A stretch of 64,000 bases of DNA from Streptomyces sp. NBC_00704 (GCF_036226605.1 NZ_CP109000.1:2600501-2664500); one strand, 5' to 3'; shown: positions 54,809-64,000, numbered from the stretch's first letter. Translations and numbers: made by a program. The notes: generated from the letters alone by a model not told the origin.

Positions 54809-56677
54809 CTATTTCTTGGCCTTGCCGCTTCCGGCGTTGTCGTCGCTGCTCAGGACGGCGATGAAGGCCTCCTGCGGAACCTCCACGGAACCGACCATCT
54901 TCATCCGCTTCTTGCCTTCCTTCTGCTTCTCCAGCAGCTTGCGCTTGCGGGAGATGTCGCCGCCGTAGCACTTGGCGAGGACGTCCTTGCGGATGGCGCG
55001 GATGGTCTCGCGGGCGATGACCCGGGAGCCGATGGCCGCCTGGATGGGCACCTCGAACGCCTGGCGCGGGATCAGCTCGCGCAACTTGGCGACCAGCCGC
55101 ACACCGTAGGCGTACGCGGCGTCCTTGTGGGTGATGGCCGAAAACGCGTCGACCTTGTCGCCGTGCAGCAGGATGTCGACCTTGACCAGGCTGGACGTCT
55201 GCTCGCCGGTGGGCTCGTAGTCGAGCGAGGCGTAGCCGCGGGTCTTGGACTTCAGCTGGTCGAAGAAGTCGAAGACGATCTCCGCGAGGGGCAGCGTGTA
55301 GCGGATCTCGACCCGGTCCTCGGAGAGGTAGTCCATGCCGAGCAGCACGCCGCGCCGGGTCTGGCACAGCTCCATGATCGAGCCGATGAACTCGCTCGGC
55401 GCCAGGATCGTGGCGCGCACGACCGGCTCGTACACCTCCGAGAGCTTCCCCTCGGGGAACTCGCTCGGGTTGGTGACGACGTGCTCGGAGCCGTCCTCCA
55501 TGAGCACCCGGTAGACCACGTTCGGCGCGGTGGCGATGAGGTCGAGGCCGAACTCGCGCTCCAGCCGCTCACGGATCACGTCGAGGTGCAGCAGGCCGAG
55601 GAAGCCGACGCGGAACCCGAAGCCCAGCGCGGCCGACGTCTCCGGCTCATAGACCAGCGCGGCATCGTTGAGCTGGAGCTTGTCGAGGGCCTCGCGCAGC
55701 TCGGGGTAGTCGGAGCCGTCCAGCGGATACAGACCCGAGAAGACCATCGGCTTGGGGTCCTTGTAGCCGCCGAGCGCCTCGGTCGCGCCCTTGTGCAGGG
55801 TGGTGATGGTGTCGCCGACCTTGGACTGGCGGACGTCCTTCACACCGGTGATCAGATACCCCACCTCGCCCACGCCGAGGCCGTCCGCGGCGAGCATCTC
55901 GGGCGAGTTGGTGCCGATCTCCAGCAGCTCGTGCGTGGCGTTCGTCGACATCATGCGGATGCGCTCGCGCTTGTTGAGCTGCCCGTCGATGACACGGACG
56001 TACGTCACGACGCCGCGGTAGGAGTCGTAGACCGAGTCGAAGATCATCGCGCGCGCGGGGGCGTCCGCGACTCCGACCGGCGCCGGGATCTCCTTGACGA
56101 CCTTGTCCAGCAGCGCGTCGACGCCGAGACCGGTCTTGGCGGACACCCGCAGCACGTCGTCCGGGTCGCAGCCGACCAGGTTGGCGAGCTCCTCGGCGAA
56201 CTTCTCGGGCTGCGCGGCCGGCAGGTCGATCTTGTTCAGCACGGGGATGATCGTGAGGTCGTTCTCCATCGCCAGGTACAGGTTGGCGAGGGTCTGGGCC
56301 TCGATGCCCTGAGCGGCGTCGACGAGGAGGACGGTCCCCTCGCACGCCGCGAGCGACCGCGAGACCTCGTACGTGAAGTCGACGTGCCCCGGGGTGTCGA
56401 TCATGTTGAGGATGTGCGTGTTGCCCGGATCCTGAGTCGGGGCCCAGGGCAGACGCACGGCCTGGGACTTGATCGTGATTCCGCGCTCGCGCTCGATGTC
56501 CATCCGGTCGAGGTACTGAGCGCGCATCTGCCGCTGCTCGACCACACCGGTCAGCTGGAGCATCCGGTCGGCGAGCGTGGACTTGCCGTGGTCGATGTGC
56601 GCGATGATGCAGAAATTACGGATCAGAGCCGGGGCGGTACGGCTCGGCTCGGGCACATTCTTAGGGGTCGCGGGCAC
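54809..56677 (-). CDS. lepA: Elongation factor 4 (LepA)
   Basis: Ribosome-bound translational GTPase of 622 residues that promotes back-translocation and 30S maturation. G1 is AHIDHGKST, the G2 region is RERGITIK, G3 is DTPGHVDF and G4 is NKIDLP. EF-G-like domains follow, ending in the LepA-specific basic C-terminal domain ([23 protein letters not shown]). GTG 56677 gives the normal length. An upstream in-frame ATG at 56737 would add 20 residues not typical of the family. It is divergent from rpsT. Confidence 0.97.
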   Translation of the reverse strand: MPATPKNVPEPSRTAPALIRNFCIIAHIDHGKSTLADRMLQLTGVVEQRQMRAQYLDRMDIERERGITIKSQAVRLPWAPTQDPGNTHILNMIDTPGHVDFTYEVSRSLAACEGTVLLVDAAQGIEAQTLANLYLAMENDLTIIPVLNKIDLPAAQPEKFAEELANLVGCDPDDVLRVSAKTGLGVDALLDKVVKEIPAPVGVADAPARAMIFDSVYDSYRGVVTYVRVIDGQLNKRERIRMMSTNATHELLEIGTNSPEMLAADGLGVGEVGYLITGVKDVRQSKVGDTITTLHKGATEALGGYKDPKPMVFSGLYPLDGSDYPELREALDKLQLNDAALVYEPETSAALGFGFRVGFLGLLHLDVIRERLEREFGLDLIATAPNVVYRVLMEDGSEHVVTNPSEFPEGKLSEVYEPVVRATILAPSEFIGSIMELCQTRRGVLLGMDYLSEDRVEIRYTLPLAEIVFDFFDQLKSKTRGYASLDYEPTGEQTSSLVKVDILLHGDKVDAFSAITHKDAAYAYGVRLVAKLRELIPRQAFEVPIQAAIGSRVIARETIRAIRKDVLAKCYGGDISRKRKLLEKQKEGKKRMKMVGSVEVPQEAFIAVLSSDDNAGSGKAKK

Positions 56678-56899
56678 GCAGGGTCCTGTCTCTTGAGGCG
56701 CCTTATGCCTCGGGTCGGATCGATACGTAGGCTCCATGGTCCCACGGGCGGCGACCGGGGACCGGTTTGGGCCACTCGCGGCACCACTGGTAGTCTGGGC
56801 AGCTGTGTCTCATGCCCTCTCAGCGCGAGGCACACCTAGGAAAAATCACCTGGCTCGGGACCTTCACGGCCCCGCGCCTGAACCTGCAAAGGCTCATTC

Positions 56900-57166
56900 G
56901 TGGCGAACATCAAGTCCCAGATCAAGCGGATCAAGACCAACGAGAAGGCCCGGCTGCGCAACAAGGCCGTCAAGTCCTCCCTGAAGACCGCGATCCGCAA
57001 GGCCCGCGAGGCCGCTGCCGCGGGTGACGTCGAGAAGGCCACCGAGTACCAGCGCGCTGCCGCGCGTCAGCTCGACAAGGCCGTCTCCAAGGGCGTCATC
57101 CACAAGAACCAGGCCGCCAACAAGAAGTCGGCGCTTGCTTCCAAGGTCGAGACCCTCAAGGGCTGA
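56900..57166 (+). CDS. rpsT: 30S ribosomal protein S20
   Basis: Primary 16S-binding protein of 88 residues, all helical and basic: [20 protein letters not shown] at the start and [17 protein letters not shown] near the end. The GTG start at 56900 follows AAAGG by about 8 bases. It is divergent from lepA, the usual actinobacterial arrangement. A possible -10 (TAGTCT, 56791-56796) lies in the shared upstream region. The transcript probably ends at the 57358-57404 hairpin. Confidence 0.97.
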   Translation: MANIKSQIKRIKTNEKARLRNKAVKSSLKTAIRKAREAAAAGDVEKATEYQRAAARQLDKAVSKGVIHKNQAANKKSALASKVETLKG

Positions 57167-57542
57167 ACCCCTCAACTGATCTGATCGCCGGAGGGATCCA
57201 GAGCGGGCCCTCTCTCATCCGCTCCCGTCCGGCACCCCGAGCCTGTACGCGGCCTGCGTTCGCCACGCGGGTACGGGCTCACCAGCACGACAGGCAAGAC
57301 CAGGCACATTCCGGCTTGTACGGATGCATGGATTGCACGCAATGCACGGATTACATCGAAGGCCCCGGCCCTCGCCCTTCCCCAGGGCGCGAGCCGGGGC
57401 CTTCGGCATACCTCACGACACGGACGACGGACGACACGGCGGGAAGCCCGACAGGGCCGGACGATGACGCGGCAGGGAGTTCGGCAGGCCCCGGACGATG
57501 ACACGACAGGGAGTTCGACACGGAGTTCGACAGGGACGGACG
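57167..57542. other. Intergenic region after rpsT
   Basis: Contains the rpsT terminator (57358-57404) and, just before it, an unusually AT-rich patch (57316-57356) with repeated GGATTGCA/TGCA motifs, including ATTGC-AC-GCAAT (57332-57343). The last 140 bases carry GACAGG-type direct repeats before the SnoaL-like gene stop. No gene is seen. Confidence 0.5.
57358..57404 (+). terminator. rpsT terminator
   Basis: GAAGGCCCCGGC (57358-57369) pairs perfectly with GCCGGGGCCTTC (57393-57404); partial pairing extends the stem into the loop. It lies 190 bases downstream of rpsT, with no T run. Confidence 0.75.
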
Positions 57543-57938
57543 TCACGACCAGAAGTCGTTGCTCACGTCCATGTCCCGCACGCACTCGTCGAGATCCGTG
57601 ATCTTGTCGCCGACGATCCGGAAGACGATGCAGCCGTCCTCCTCCAGGTGCCTGCCCTTGCGGTCGGCGGTGGAGCGGTGCATCGCCACGGCGTGCCCCC
57701 GGCCGTCGACGAACACCCTGCGCAACTCGACGCGCATCGTCCCGGCCGTCTCCGAGAAGAGCCTGCCGTACATGTCGGTGATCGCGTCGAGGCCCTTGAA
57801 GTCTCCCGAGAGCGGGTGGGACCCGGGCACGTGATGCGTGCAGTCCCCCGTCATCATCCCGCGCAGGGCGTCCATGTCCCCGCGGGAGAAGGCGTCGTAA
57901 CCCCTGCGGATCAGGTCCGCGTGCGGGTGTTCAGCCAT
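57543..57938 (-). CDS. SnoaL/NTF2-like protein
   Basis: Protein of 131 residues with the cone-shaped SnoaL fold: HADLIRRGYDAFSRGDMDALRGMM at the start, VPGSHPLSGDFKGLDAITDMYG in the middle and KITDLDECVRDMDVSNDFW at the end. Members include polyketide cyclases, isomerases and binding proteins, so no reaction is assigned. ATG 57938 has AAAGGTGG upstream. It stands alone between the rpsT terminator and the holA terminator. Confidence 0.85.
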   Translation of the reverse strand: MAEHPHADLIRRGYDAFSRGDMDALRGMMTGDCTHHVPGSHPLSGDFKGLDAITDMYGRLFSETAGTMRVELRRVFVDGRGHAVAMHRSTADRKGRHLEEDGCIVFRIVGDKITDLDECVRDMDVSNDFWS

Positions 57939-58076
57939 GTCGATCGCCACCTTTCGCATACACCGGCGACATGCGGCTGGTAGCTCCGATTCTCCTCCCC
58001 CGGGGAGGAAGGGCCAGTGGATCAGCACGGGGCCGAGGGGAGGTGGGGTGGCCTCACCGGGGCACCGATGACCGCG

Positions 58077-58101
58077 AAAAAGGGCTAGACCGTACTAGCC
58101 C
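58077..58101 (-). terminator. holA intrinsic terminator with U tract
   Basis: GGGCTAG (58082-58088), a 6-base loop and CTAGCCC (58095-58101) on the minus-strand transcript, followed by TTTTT (58081-58077). This is the most classical intrinsic terminator in the window. Confidence 0.85.
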
Positions 58102-58156
58102 CGTTCCAGCGGGCGGTGAGGGAGGGCCGTCTGCCGGGCGACGGCTGGCACGCGCC

Positions 58157-59146
58157 CTAGCCGCGGCCGCCGGAGCGGGCGGCTCGGGCGATGGTCACGA
58201 CCGCCTTCTCCAGGGCGTACGCGGGATCGTCGCCGCCGCCCTTCACCCCGGCGTCGGCCTCGGCGACCGCGCGCAGTGCGACGGCCACCCCGTCCGGCGT
58301 CCAGCCGCGCATCTGCTGCCGGACCCGGTCGATCTTCCAGGGCGGCATGCCGAGTTCACGCGCGAGGTCGGCCGGGCGACCGCCGCGCGCGGACGACAGC
58401 TTGCCGATGGCCCGCACGCCCTGAGCGAGCGCGCTGGTGATCAGCACGGGCGCCACGCCCGTGGCCAGCGACCAGCGCAGCGCCTCCAACGCCTCGGCGG
58501 CCCGCCCCTCCACCGCCCGGTCGGCGACGGTGAAGCTCGACGCCTCCGCCCGCCCGGTGTAGTACCGGCCGACCACGGCCTCGTCGATGGTCCCCTCGAC
58601 GTCGGCGACCAGCTGGGACACGGCCGACGCCAGCTCCCGCAGGTCGCTGCCGATCGCGTCGACCAGCGCCTGGCACGCCTCGGGCGTGGCCGACCGCCCG
58701 GTCGCCCGGAACTCCTGCCGGACGAAGGCCAGCCGGTCCGCCGGCTTGGTCATCTTCGGGCAGGCCACCTCACGTGCGCCCGCCTTGCGCGCCGCGTCCA
58801 GCAGGCCCTTTCCCTTGGCTCCTCCCGCGTGCAGCAGCACGAGCGTGATCTCCTCGGCGGGCGCCCCCAGATACGCCTTGACGTCCTTGATCGTGTCCGC
58901 GGAAAGATCCTGCGCGTTGCGCACGACCACGACCTTGCGCTCCGCGAAGAGCGACGGGCTCGTCAGCTCGGCCAGGGTCCCGGGCTGCAACTGGTCCGAA
59001 CTCAGATCCCGTACGTCCGTGTCGGCGTCGGCGGCCCTGGCGGCGGCCACCACCTCCCGCACGGCACGGTCGAGCAGCAGGTCCTCCTGGCCCACGGCAA
59101 GCGTCACCGAGGCGAGAGGGTCGTCGTTCGCAGTCTTCCTGGCCAT
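58157..59146 (-). CDS. holA: DNA polymerase III delta subunit
   Basis: Clamp-loader subunit of 329 residues that opens the beta sliding clamp. The AAA+-like N-terminal domain starts DPLASVTLAVGQEDLLLDRAV and includes SLFAERKVVVVRNAQDL. The middle contains LRELASAVSQLVADV, and the C-terminal helical collar is clear (ARELGMPPWKIDRVRQQMRGW). It lacks an ATP-binding P loop, as delta should. ATG 59146 is used; an in-frame ATG at 59158 is an alternative. It ends in a strong terminator. Confidence 0.95.
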   Translation of the reverse strand: MARKTANDDPLASVTLAVGQEDLLLDRAVREVVAAARAADADTDVRDLSSDQLQPGTLAELTSPSLFAERKVVVVRNAQDLSADTIKDVKAYLGAPAEEITLVLLHAGGAKGKGLLDAARKAGAREVACPKMTKPADRLAFVRQEFRATGRSATPEACQALVDAIGSDLRELASAVSQLVADVEGTIDEAVVGRYYTGRAEASSFTVADRAVEGRAAEALEALRWSLATGVAPVLITSALAQGVRAIGKLSSARGGRPADLARELGMPPWKIDRVRQQMRGWTPDGVAVALRAVAEADAGVKGGGDDPAYALEKAVVTIARAARSGGRG

Positions 59147-59500
59147 CCCCGAAAGCATCCCACGCCGCACTGACAACGCACCGCCCACCGCCTCCGCACC
59201 CCACGACGCCGAACACCGACACCGACACCGACGCGTGAAGCCCCGCGCGCCCGGCCACAGCCCAACTTCAGCCGGGCCCCAGCCCTGCTCCCGGAAGGGC
59301 GGGCGCGGCGCGGGCAGGGGCAGTGTGCGGGGCGGGGCGACCACGGGCACGGTGCGGGAGGGGCGGGCATGGGCATGGTGCGGGCGGCACGGGCACGGTG
59401 CGGGCGGGGCAGTACGGGTGCGGCGCGGGAGGGGCGGGCATGGGCATGGGCATGGCGCGGATGCTGGGAGGCAGCACCGCGAGTGAGCCGTCGAGCGGGC

Positions 59501-59764
59501 CTACGGATCCTCGCGCCACCCTTCCCACTCCGCCGCGAATCCGTCCAGCGCCGACACGTCGAGCCGCTCTTCCTCGTCGTGCAGCAGGACGAGCCACTGC
59601 GCGTCCTCCGCGTCGTCCTCGCCGGCCAGGGCGTCCCGGACGATCCGCGGCTCCTCGCTCACCCCGAACCGCTCCCCGAGCGCCTGGGCCACCGCTTCCG
59701 CCGCCTCGCGATCGGGCAGCACCAGCACATGTCGCACGTCACTCACACGGCCATCTTCCGACAT
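59501..59764 (-). CDS. Small acidic hypothetical protein
   Basis: Protein of about 87 residues (81 if GTG 59746 is used). VSDVRHVLVLPDREAAEAVAQALGERFG, then DDAEDAQWLVLLHDEEERLDV and a Trp-rich acidic end. The alternating beta-alpha-beta pattern resembles a small ferredoxin-like fold, and its codon use is gene-like. It occurs between holA and the N-acetyltransferase gene. I do not recognise a family and infer no function. Confidence 0.65.
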   Translation of the reverse strand: MSEDGRVSDVRHVLVLPDREAAEAVAQALGERFGVSEEPRIVRDALAGEDDAEDAQWLVLLHDEEERLDVSALDGFAAEWEGWREDP

Positions 59765-59952
59765 GTGCGCGGAGTACCGAGCCTCGGGTCCGGAAAACCC
59801 CGCGGCGGACAAGTCCGGGCGCCACCCGAACCTCGGATTCCGACCCCCGTCGGCACCCAGCCCTTGGCCCGCGACGCCTCCCGCCTCCTGTGTGCCGTCC
59901 GCCGTCCGCCGTCCAGCGTAGGCCGTGTGCCGTTCACCGCTGCCGCAAGCGA

Positions 59953-61158
59953 TCACCGCTGCCGCACGGGCGCCTCCCGCACCCTGGGCACCTGCTCCAG
60001 CGTGATCCCGAACCGCTCGCGATACGCCTCCAGCACCTCCTCGTCCTTGGACAGTTCGCTCTCCCGACTCGTGCCGTCGGCGGCCGTCTCCTTCAGCCGA
60101 CGCCCGCTGAGCGTGATCCTCCCCCCGTCCTCGGTGAGACGGGAGCAGATCAGCGACCTCGTGAAATGCGACTCCGGCGACGAGCTGTGCCACCAGGCTC
60201 CCGCCACGAAGTCCCGCAACGCCCGCGGCCGCGTCTCCAGTCGGTACACCGGCGCGCCGTTCACCACCACGTCGAGATCCCGCACCGCCGCCGAACCGGC
60301 TCCGCTCCCGGCCCCCGTCGGATACGGCCCGGCCTCGACGATCCTGAAGACCCCGCCAGGATCCGGCTGTTCATCCCTCCGTCCCCAGTCCAGCGGGTGG
60401 TGACTGTGCGCCCCGAACCCGACGTCCGCCAGCCACTCCCCCGCGTCCGCCGTCCTCACCAGCAGCGCGAGGTGGTCGTAGGGAATGCCGAGCCGTCCCT
60501 CCTCCCCGTACACCCGTGCCGCCAGGAGCGTGACCTCGAACCCCAGCGCCCCGAGCAGCGCCCCGAACGCCCCGTTCAACTCGTAGCAGAACCCTCCCCT
60601 GCGCCCCTGGACGACCTTCTCCACCAACCTCCTCTCCTCCAGCACGATCTCGTCGCCGAGATGCACCGACAGGTTCTCGAACGGCACGGCCCGCAGATGC
60701 CGCAGGTGCAGCTCACGCAGCAGTTCGAGCGTGGGTGCAGGAAGAACGGGGTTGCCTCCGGAACCGAACCCGGAACCGGAACCGCCTGCAACGGAGCCGG
60801 AGGCAGAGCGGGGCGCATCGAACCCGAGGCGTCGCAGGTAGGCATCGACCAGACGAGCGTCGAGCCCCGAACGCCCTTCGAGACGACACTCCTCCGGCTG
60901 CCCCGGACCGAAACCCGAGCCGGAACCGACACCGACACCGACACCGGTGGCGGATGCGGCACCGGGACCGGGACCGGAACCGGATGCGGATGCGGGTGCG
61001 GCACCGGAACCGGCGTCCGCGTCGACCTGGCCCTCGGACTCGGTGTCGGCGTGGGTCTCGACCTTGGACTCGGCGGCGGGCGGCTGGGCAGCCGGGGAAC
61101 GGCGGGCGGAAGGCTCGCGAACGTCGCGGGCGTCTCGGTGGGCCTTTGCGGGATCCAT
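59953..61158 (-). CDS. nat: Arylamine N-acetyltransferase with long repeat-rich extension
   Basis: Acetyltransferase using acetyl-CoA and a Cys-His-Asp triad: Cys191 in RGGFCYELNGAF, His229 in PYDHLALLV and Asp245 in ADVGFGAHSHH. The NAT fold normally spans about 275 residues; this product has 401. Some 85 residues are added before DARLVDAYLRRLG, rich in Gly, Ser, Ala and Pro and encoded by GGAACC/GGCACC-type repeats. A second Gly/Ser insert (GSVAGGSGSGFGSGG) interrupts the N-terminal helical domain. ATG 61158 lies 4 bases after the comEC stop, so it is cotranscribed with comEC. Confidence 0.88.
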   Translation of the reverse strand: MDPAKAHRDARDVREPSARRSPAAQPPAAESKVETHADTESEGQVDADAGSGAAPASASGSGPGPGAASATGVGVGVGSGSGFGPGQPEECRLEGRSGLDARLVDAYLRRLGFDAPRSASGSVAGGSGSGFGSGGNPVLPAPTLELLRELHLRHLRAVPFENLSVHLGDEIVLEERRLVEKVVQGRRGGFCYELNGAFGALLGALGFEVTLLAARVYGEEGRLGIPYDHLALLVRTADAGEWLADVGFGAHSHHPLDWGRRDEQPDPGGVFRIVEAGPYPTGAGSGAGSAAVRDLDVVVNGAPVYRLETRPRALRDFVAGAWWHSSSPESHFTRSLICSRLTEDGGRITLSGRRLKETAADGTSRESELSKDEEVLEAYRERFGITLEQVPRVREAPVRQR

Positions 61159-61162
61159 GCCC

Positions 61163-63955
61163 TCAGTCTCGCGCCACCCGAATGCCCCCGTCCTCATCCG
61201 TGACGACGGCCAGCGCCCCGTCGCGGTCCGTCCGCATGACGACCGCGCCTCCCGCACGCAGCGCCGCCACCGTGGCGGGCGCCGGGTGACCGTACGGGTT
61301 CTCTTCGCCGCATGAGATCAGCGCCAGCCGTGGCGCGACCGTCCGTATGAGGTCGGGGTCCTGGTAGGCCGAGCCATGATGGGCCACCTTGAGCACATCG
61401 ACTCCACGCACCAGCGCGGCCGCCGGTGATCGCGACAGTGCCCGCTGGGCCGGGGGTTCCAGATCCCCGAGCAGCAGCATCCGCAGGCCCGCCGAACGCA
61501 CGAGCAGCGTCACGCTCGCGTCGTTCGGCCCCTCCGGTTCCGGCACCGGTCCCGATGGCGGCCAGAGCACATCCCAGCTGAGAGCACCGACCCTGCGTCG
61601 CTCCCCCGCCGTGGCCCGCACCACGGGCACGTTCCGGGCCCGCGCCTCCTTCTGCACGAACTCCACCTGTTCCCGGGGCTCCTCGAAGCCCGTCGTCTCG
61701 ATCGCCCCCACCGCCCGTCCACGCAGCACCCCCGGCAGCCCGGCCACATGGTCGGCGTGGAAGTGGGTGAGCACGACGAGAGGCACCCGGGTGACGCCCA
61801 ACGTGCGCAGACACTGGTCGACCAGCCTGGGGTCGGATCCGGCGTCCACCACCACGCCGGTTCCTCCCCCGGCCGCGAGGACGGTCGCGTCCCCTTGCCC
61901 GACGTCGCACATCGCGAGTCGCCAGCCCGGCGGCGGCCATCCCGTGAGCACCCTCGTCAGCGGCGGCGGCTGCACCACCACGAGCAGCAGCAGCGCCCCG
62001 CAGAGCCCGCACAGCCACGGGTGTCCCAGCAGCCGCCGCCCGAGCATCACCGCCACCGCCGTGACGAGTGCGAGCAACAGGGCCCCGGCCCAGCTCCCCG
62101 GCCAGTCCACGCCCGCGCCGGGCAGCGCCGCCCCGGTCCGTGCCACACCGGCGATCCAACCGGCCGGCCAACTCGCGAACCAGGCCAGCGTCTTGGCCAC
62201 CGGCATCGCCACGGGCGCGGTCGCCAGCACGGCGAAGCCCAGGACCGTGGCCGGCGCGACCGCGAACTCCACCAGCAGATTGCAGGGCACCGCCACCAGA
62301 CTCACCCGCGCCGACAGCACCGCGACGACCGGCGCGCACACGGCCTGGGCCGCTCCTGCCGCCGCCAGCGCCTCCGCGAGCCGCGGCGGCACCCGGCGCC
62401 GCCGCAGGGAGGCGCTCCACCTCGGCGCCAGGGTCAACAGCGCCCCGGTGGCCAGGACCGACAGCAGGAACCCGTAGCTGCGGGCCAGCCAGGGGTCGTA
62501 GAGCACCAGCAGCAGAACCGCCGTCGCCAGCGCCGGGACGAGGGATCTGCGGCGGCCGGTCGCGAGCGCGACCAGCACGATCGCTCCGCAGGCCGCGGCG
62601 CGCAGCACGCTGGGGTCGGGACGGCACACGACCACGAACCCGAGCGTGAGCGCCCCGCCCAGCAGCGCGGTCGTCCGCAGGGACACACCCAGCCGCGGCG
62701 CCAGGCCGCGTCGCTCGACCTGCTGCGCCAGGGTCGGCGGGCCGAGCAGCAACGCGAGAATGATCGTGAGATTGCTTCCGGAGACGGCCAGGGTGTGGGT
62801 CAGATCCGTGGCCTTGAAGGCCTCGTCCAGCTCGGGTGTGATGCGCGAGGTGTCCCCGACCACCAGCCCAGGAAGCAACGCCCGCGTATCCGTCGGCAGT
62901 CCGTCGGTGGCCGCCCGCAGTCCCGCCCGGAGCCGGCCCGCCAGCCGCTGCACGGCTGTGGGCTCCCCCACCGTCATCGGCTCGGCGTGCTCGCGCACCC
63001 GCAGGACCGCCGCGATCCGGTCGCCTCCGGCCAACGGAAGGGCCAGCCGCCCGGTCACCCGCACTCGGGTCGACGGCAGCAGCTTCAGCCACGCTGCCCC
63101 GGCGCTCTCCCCGATGTTCTCGACGCCATCGCCCCGGCCCCGGCCCCGGTCACCCCGCATGTCCCCGCCTCCGGCTCCCTCCCTTCCGTCGAACCCTGCC
63201 TTTCCGTCGAACCCTGCTTTTCTATCGAACCTGGCCCTTCCGTCGAAGCTCGCCCTTACGTCGAGCCCCGCCCTCCGCCCCCACCGACCCCGGTCCGATC
63301 GGACGTCCACGATCACCAGCACCGGTGCCCGAGTCGCCACCGTCGTACGCGTCGGCCCCTCGACTCTGCGCACCTCCGCCTCGACCAGAACGGAATCGGG
63401 AGTCAGGTGATCGCCTTTGACTCTCGGCCGGGCTCGCCGGGGATCGGAAGTGATCTCCACCTCTGCGGTGACGGTGGCGTACTCCCGTGCCAGTGCAGGC
63501 ACCGGCCCCCGCCGCAGGTCGGCGCCGTGCAGCCCGGCCGACGCGGCAGCCGCTGCCACACACAGCAGCGAGGCGGCGACCGTGACCAGGGGCCAGGCCC
63601 TCCTGCCACTGGCAGTGGGCTCCCCCGATCGATTCGCCCGGCCGGACCCGTCGCGGTGCCCGTCATCCTCTGCTGCCCGCCGCCGACCGACCAGCAGCAG
63701 GACGCCGGCGCTCAGCAGGCAGACGACCACGAGGCCACCGACCAGCTCCGCAGACGCACCCAGCGTCGACGCCGCCGTCGCCCAGGCCGCCAGCGCGGGC
63801 GGCACGAGCCGTAGATCCAGCGGACCCTCCAGCCGCGGGTGGGCGTCACCCAGCCGCTTGCCGGAGGCAGCGTGCACCGACCGACGGACGCCTGGGCCGC
63901 GCGCCGCCCGCACATGACCGTCCGAGGCAGCCCGCCCTCCTCTGCGCAGGCCCAT
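61163..63955 (-). CDS. comEC: ComEC/Rec2 DNA-uptake membrane protein
   Basis: Inner-membrane channel for single-stranded DNA uptake, 930 residues. An N-terminal region with two hydrophobic segments and an OB-like DUF4131 domain (about 120-300) is followed by the competence domain with roughly eight helices (DLTHTLAVSGSNLTIILALLL) and a C-terminal MBL-fold nuclease-like domain (CDVGQGDATVLAAGG, THFHADHVAGLPG, AHHGSAYQDPDL). A stretch of repeated F-D-G-K-A-G residues lies at 228-257. ATG 63955 is used; GTG 63877 (VHAASGKRLG) is a possible later start. An upstream comEA would lie beyond the window. Confidence 0.93.
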   Translation of the reverse strand: MGLRRGGRAASDGHVRAARGPGVRRSVHAASGKRLGDAHPRLEGPLDLRLVPPALAAWATAASTLGASAELVGGLVVVCLLSAGVLLLVGRRRAAEDDGHRDGSGRANRSGEPTASGRRAWPLVTVAASLLCVAAAAASAGLHGADLRRGPVPALAREYATVTAEVEITSDPRRARPRVKGDHLTPDSVLVEAEVRRVEGPTRTTVATRAPVLVIVDVRSDRGRWGRRAGLDVRASFDGRARFDRKAGFDGKAGFDGREGAGGGDMRGDRGRGRGDGVENIGESAGAAWLKLLPSTRVRVTGRLALPLAGGDRIAAVLRVREHAEPMTVGEPTAVQRLAGRLRAGLRAATDGLPTDTRALLPGLVVGDTSRITPELDEAFKATDLTHTLAVSGSNLTIILALLLGPPTLAQQVERRGLAPRLGVSLRTTALLGGALTLGFVVVCRPDPSVLRAAACGAIVLVALATGRRRSLVPALATAVLLLVLYDPWLARSYGFLLSVLATGALLTLAPRWSASLRRRRVPPRLAEALAAAGAAQAVCAPVVAVLSARVSLVAVPCNLLVEFAVAPATVLGFAVLATAPVAMPVAKTLAWFASWPAGWIAGVARTGAALPGAGVDWPGSWAGALLLALVTAVAVMLGRRLLGHPWLCGLCGALLLLVVVQPPPLTRVLTGWPPPGWRLAMCDVGQGDATVLAAGGGTGVVVDAGSDPRLVDQCLRTLGVTRVPLVVLTHFHADHVAGLPGVLRGRAVGAIETTGFEEPREQVEFVQKEARARNVPVVRATAGERRRVGALSWDVLWPPSGPVPEPEGPNDASVTLLVRSAGLRMLLLGDLEPPAQRALSRSPAAALVRGVDVLKVAHHGSAYQDPDLIRTVAPRLALISCGEENPYGHPAPATVAALRAGGAVVMRTDRDGALAVVTDEDGGIRVARD
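63184..63273. repeat. Five 18-bp in-frame repeats inside comEC
   Basis: Units at 63184, 63202, 63220, 63238 and 63256 share the core ccgtcgaac(c/g) and encode the peptide pattern F-D-G/R-K/R-A-G/R on the minus strand. The length is a multiple of three, so it keeps the frame. Confidence 0.85.
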
Positions 63956-64000
63956 ACCCCCTGCACTGCCCAGCCCTCCTGCCCTGCCCAGCCCTCCTAC

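Overview
The window is a stretch of Streptomyces (or very close relative) chromosome. GC content is very high, third codon positions are almost all G or C, and many start codons are GTG. Several gene blocks follow the conserved actinobacterial core order: recO; leuA; era with a CNNM/CBS protein, ybeY and phoH; hrcA-dnaJ; hemW; lepA divergent from rpsT; holA; comEC. I see about 60 protein genes and no rRNA, tRNA, insertion sequence, prophage, CRISPR array or biosynthetic cluster. All gene calls come from reading translations and motifs; nothing was searched against a database.

Positions 1-8.4 kb hold the 5' part of recO (cut by the window edge) with a decayed 122-bp tandem copy of its own start, a Tat-exported class A beta-lactamase, an acetyltransferase fused to a membrane domain, a D-amino-acid-oxidase-like gene behind a small phosphatase, an ECF sigma factor overlapping a membrane partner, and a NarL-type two-component system. 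An MMPL exporter (8.4-10.5 kb) sits directly upstream of the two-component genes and ends in a 15-bp-stem terminator. A zinc-ribbon/TerB-like gene and leuA follow; leuA has a Leu-codon leader peptide and a leader that can fold as a pseudoknot.

Positions 13.6-26.4 kb hold a protealysin-like M4 protease with an emfourin-like inhibitor, a GH1 beta-glucosidase translationally coupled to an MFS transporter, a divergent epimerase/XRE regulator pair, era, an amt-glnK pair lacking glnD and preceded by GlnR-like boxes, and three exported-protein genes including a DUF916/WxL-type cell-surface protein. A noncoding stretch of about 0.9 kb then carries a 31/39-bp tandem repeat array.

Positions 26.4-41.4 kb hold a cytidine-deaminase-like protein without its catalytic residues, then MmcQ/YjbR-like, CNNM/CBS, ybeY and phoH as one overlapping run. 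Next come a PfkB kinase, a glucarate catabolic pair (dehydratase plus 5-dehydro-4-deoxyglucarate dehydratase) divergent from an IclR regulator, an adenosine deaminase/RNase Z/HIT operon, a tricorn-type protease and small genes.

Positions 41.4-64 kb hold a VOC protein, rsmE, a nitronate monooxygenase, dnaJ and hrcA with a perfect CIRCE operator, a metallo-beta-lactamase-fold protein, a DUF3097 protein, hemW, a Tat-exported DyP-type peroxidase with an altered GxxDG motif, a SpoIIE-type phosphatase, a long-chain acyl-CoA ligase, lepA divergent from rpsT, a SnoaL-like protein, holA, an arylamine N-acetyltransferase with a long repeat-rich extension, and comEC, which starts 46 bases from the right edge.

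Most of this is housekeeping DNA. The points most worth following up are the recO start duplication, the non-canonical beta-lactamase start, the leuA pseudoknot leader, the repeat array, the DUF916 surface cluster, the M4/inhibitor pair, the degenerate cytidine-deaminase-like and DyP enzymes, and a set of genes that look leaderless.
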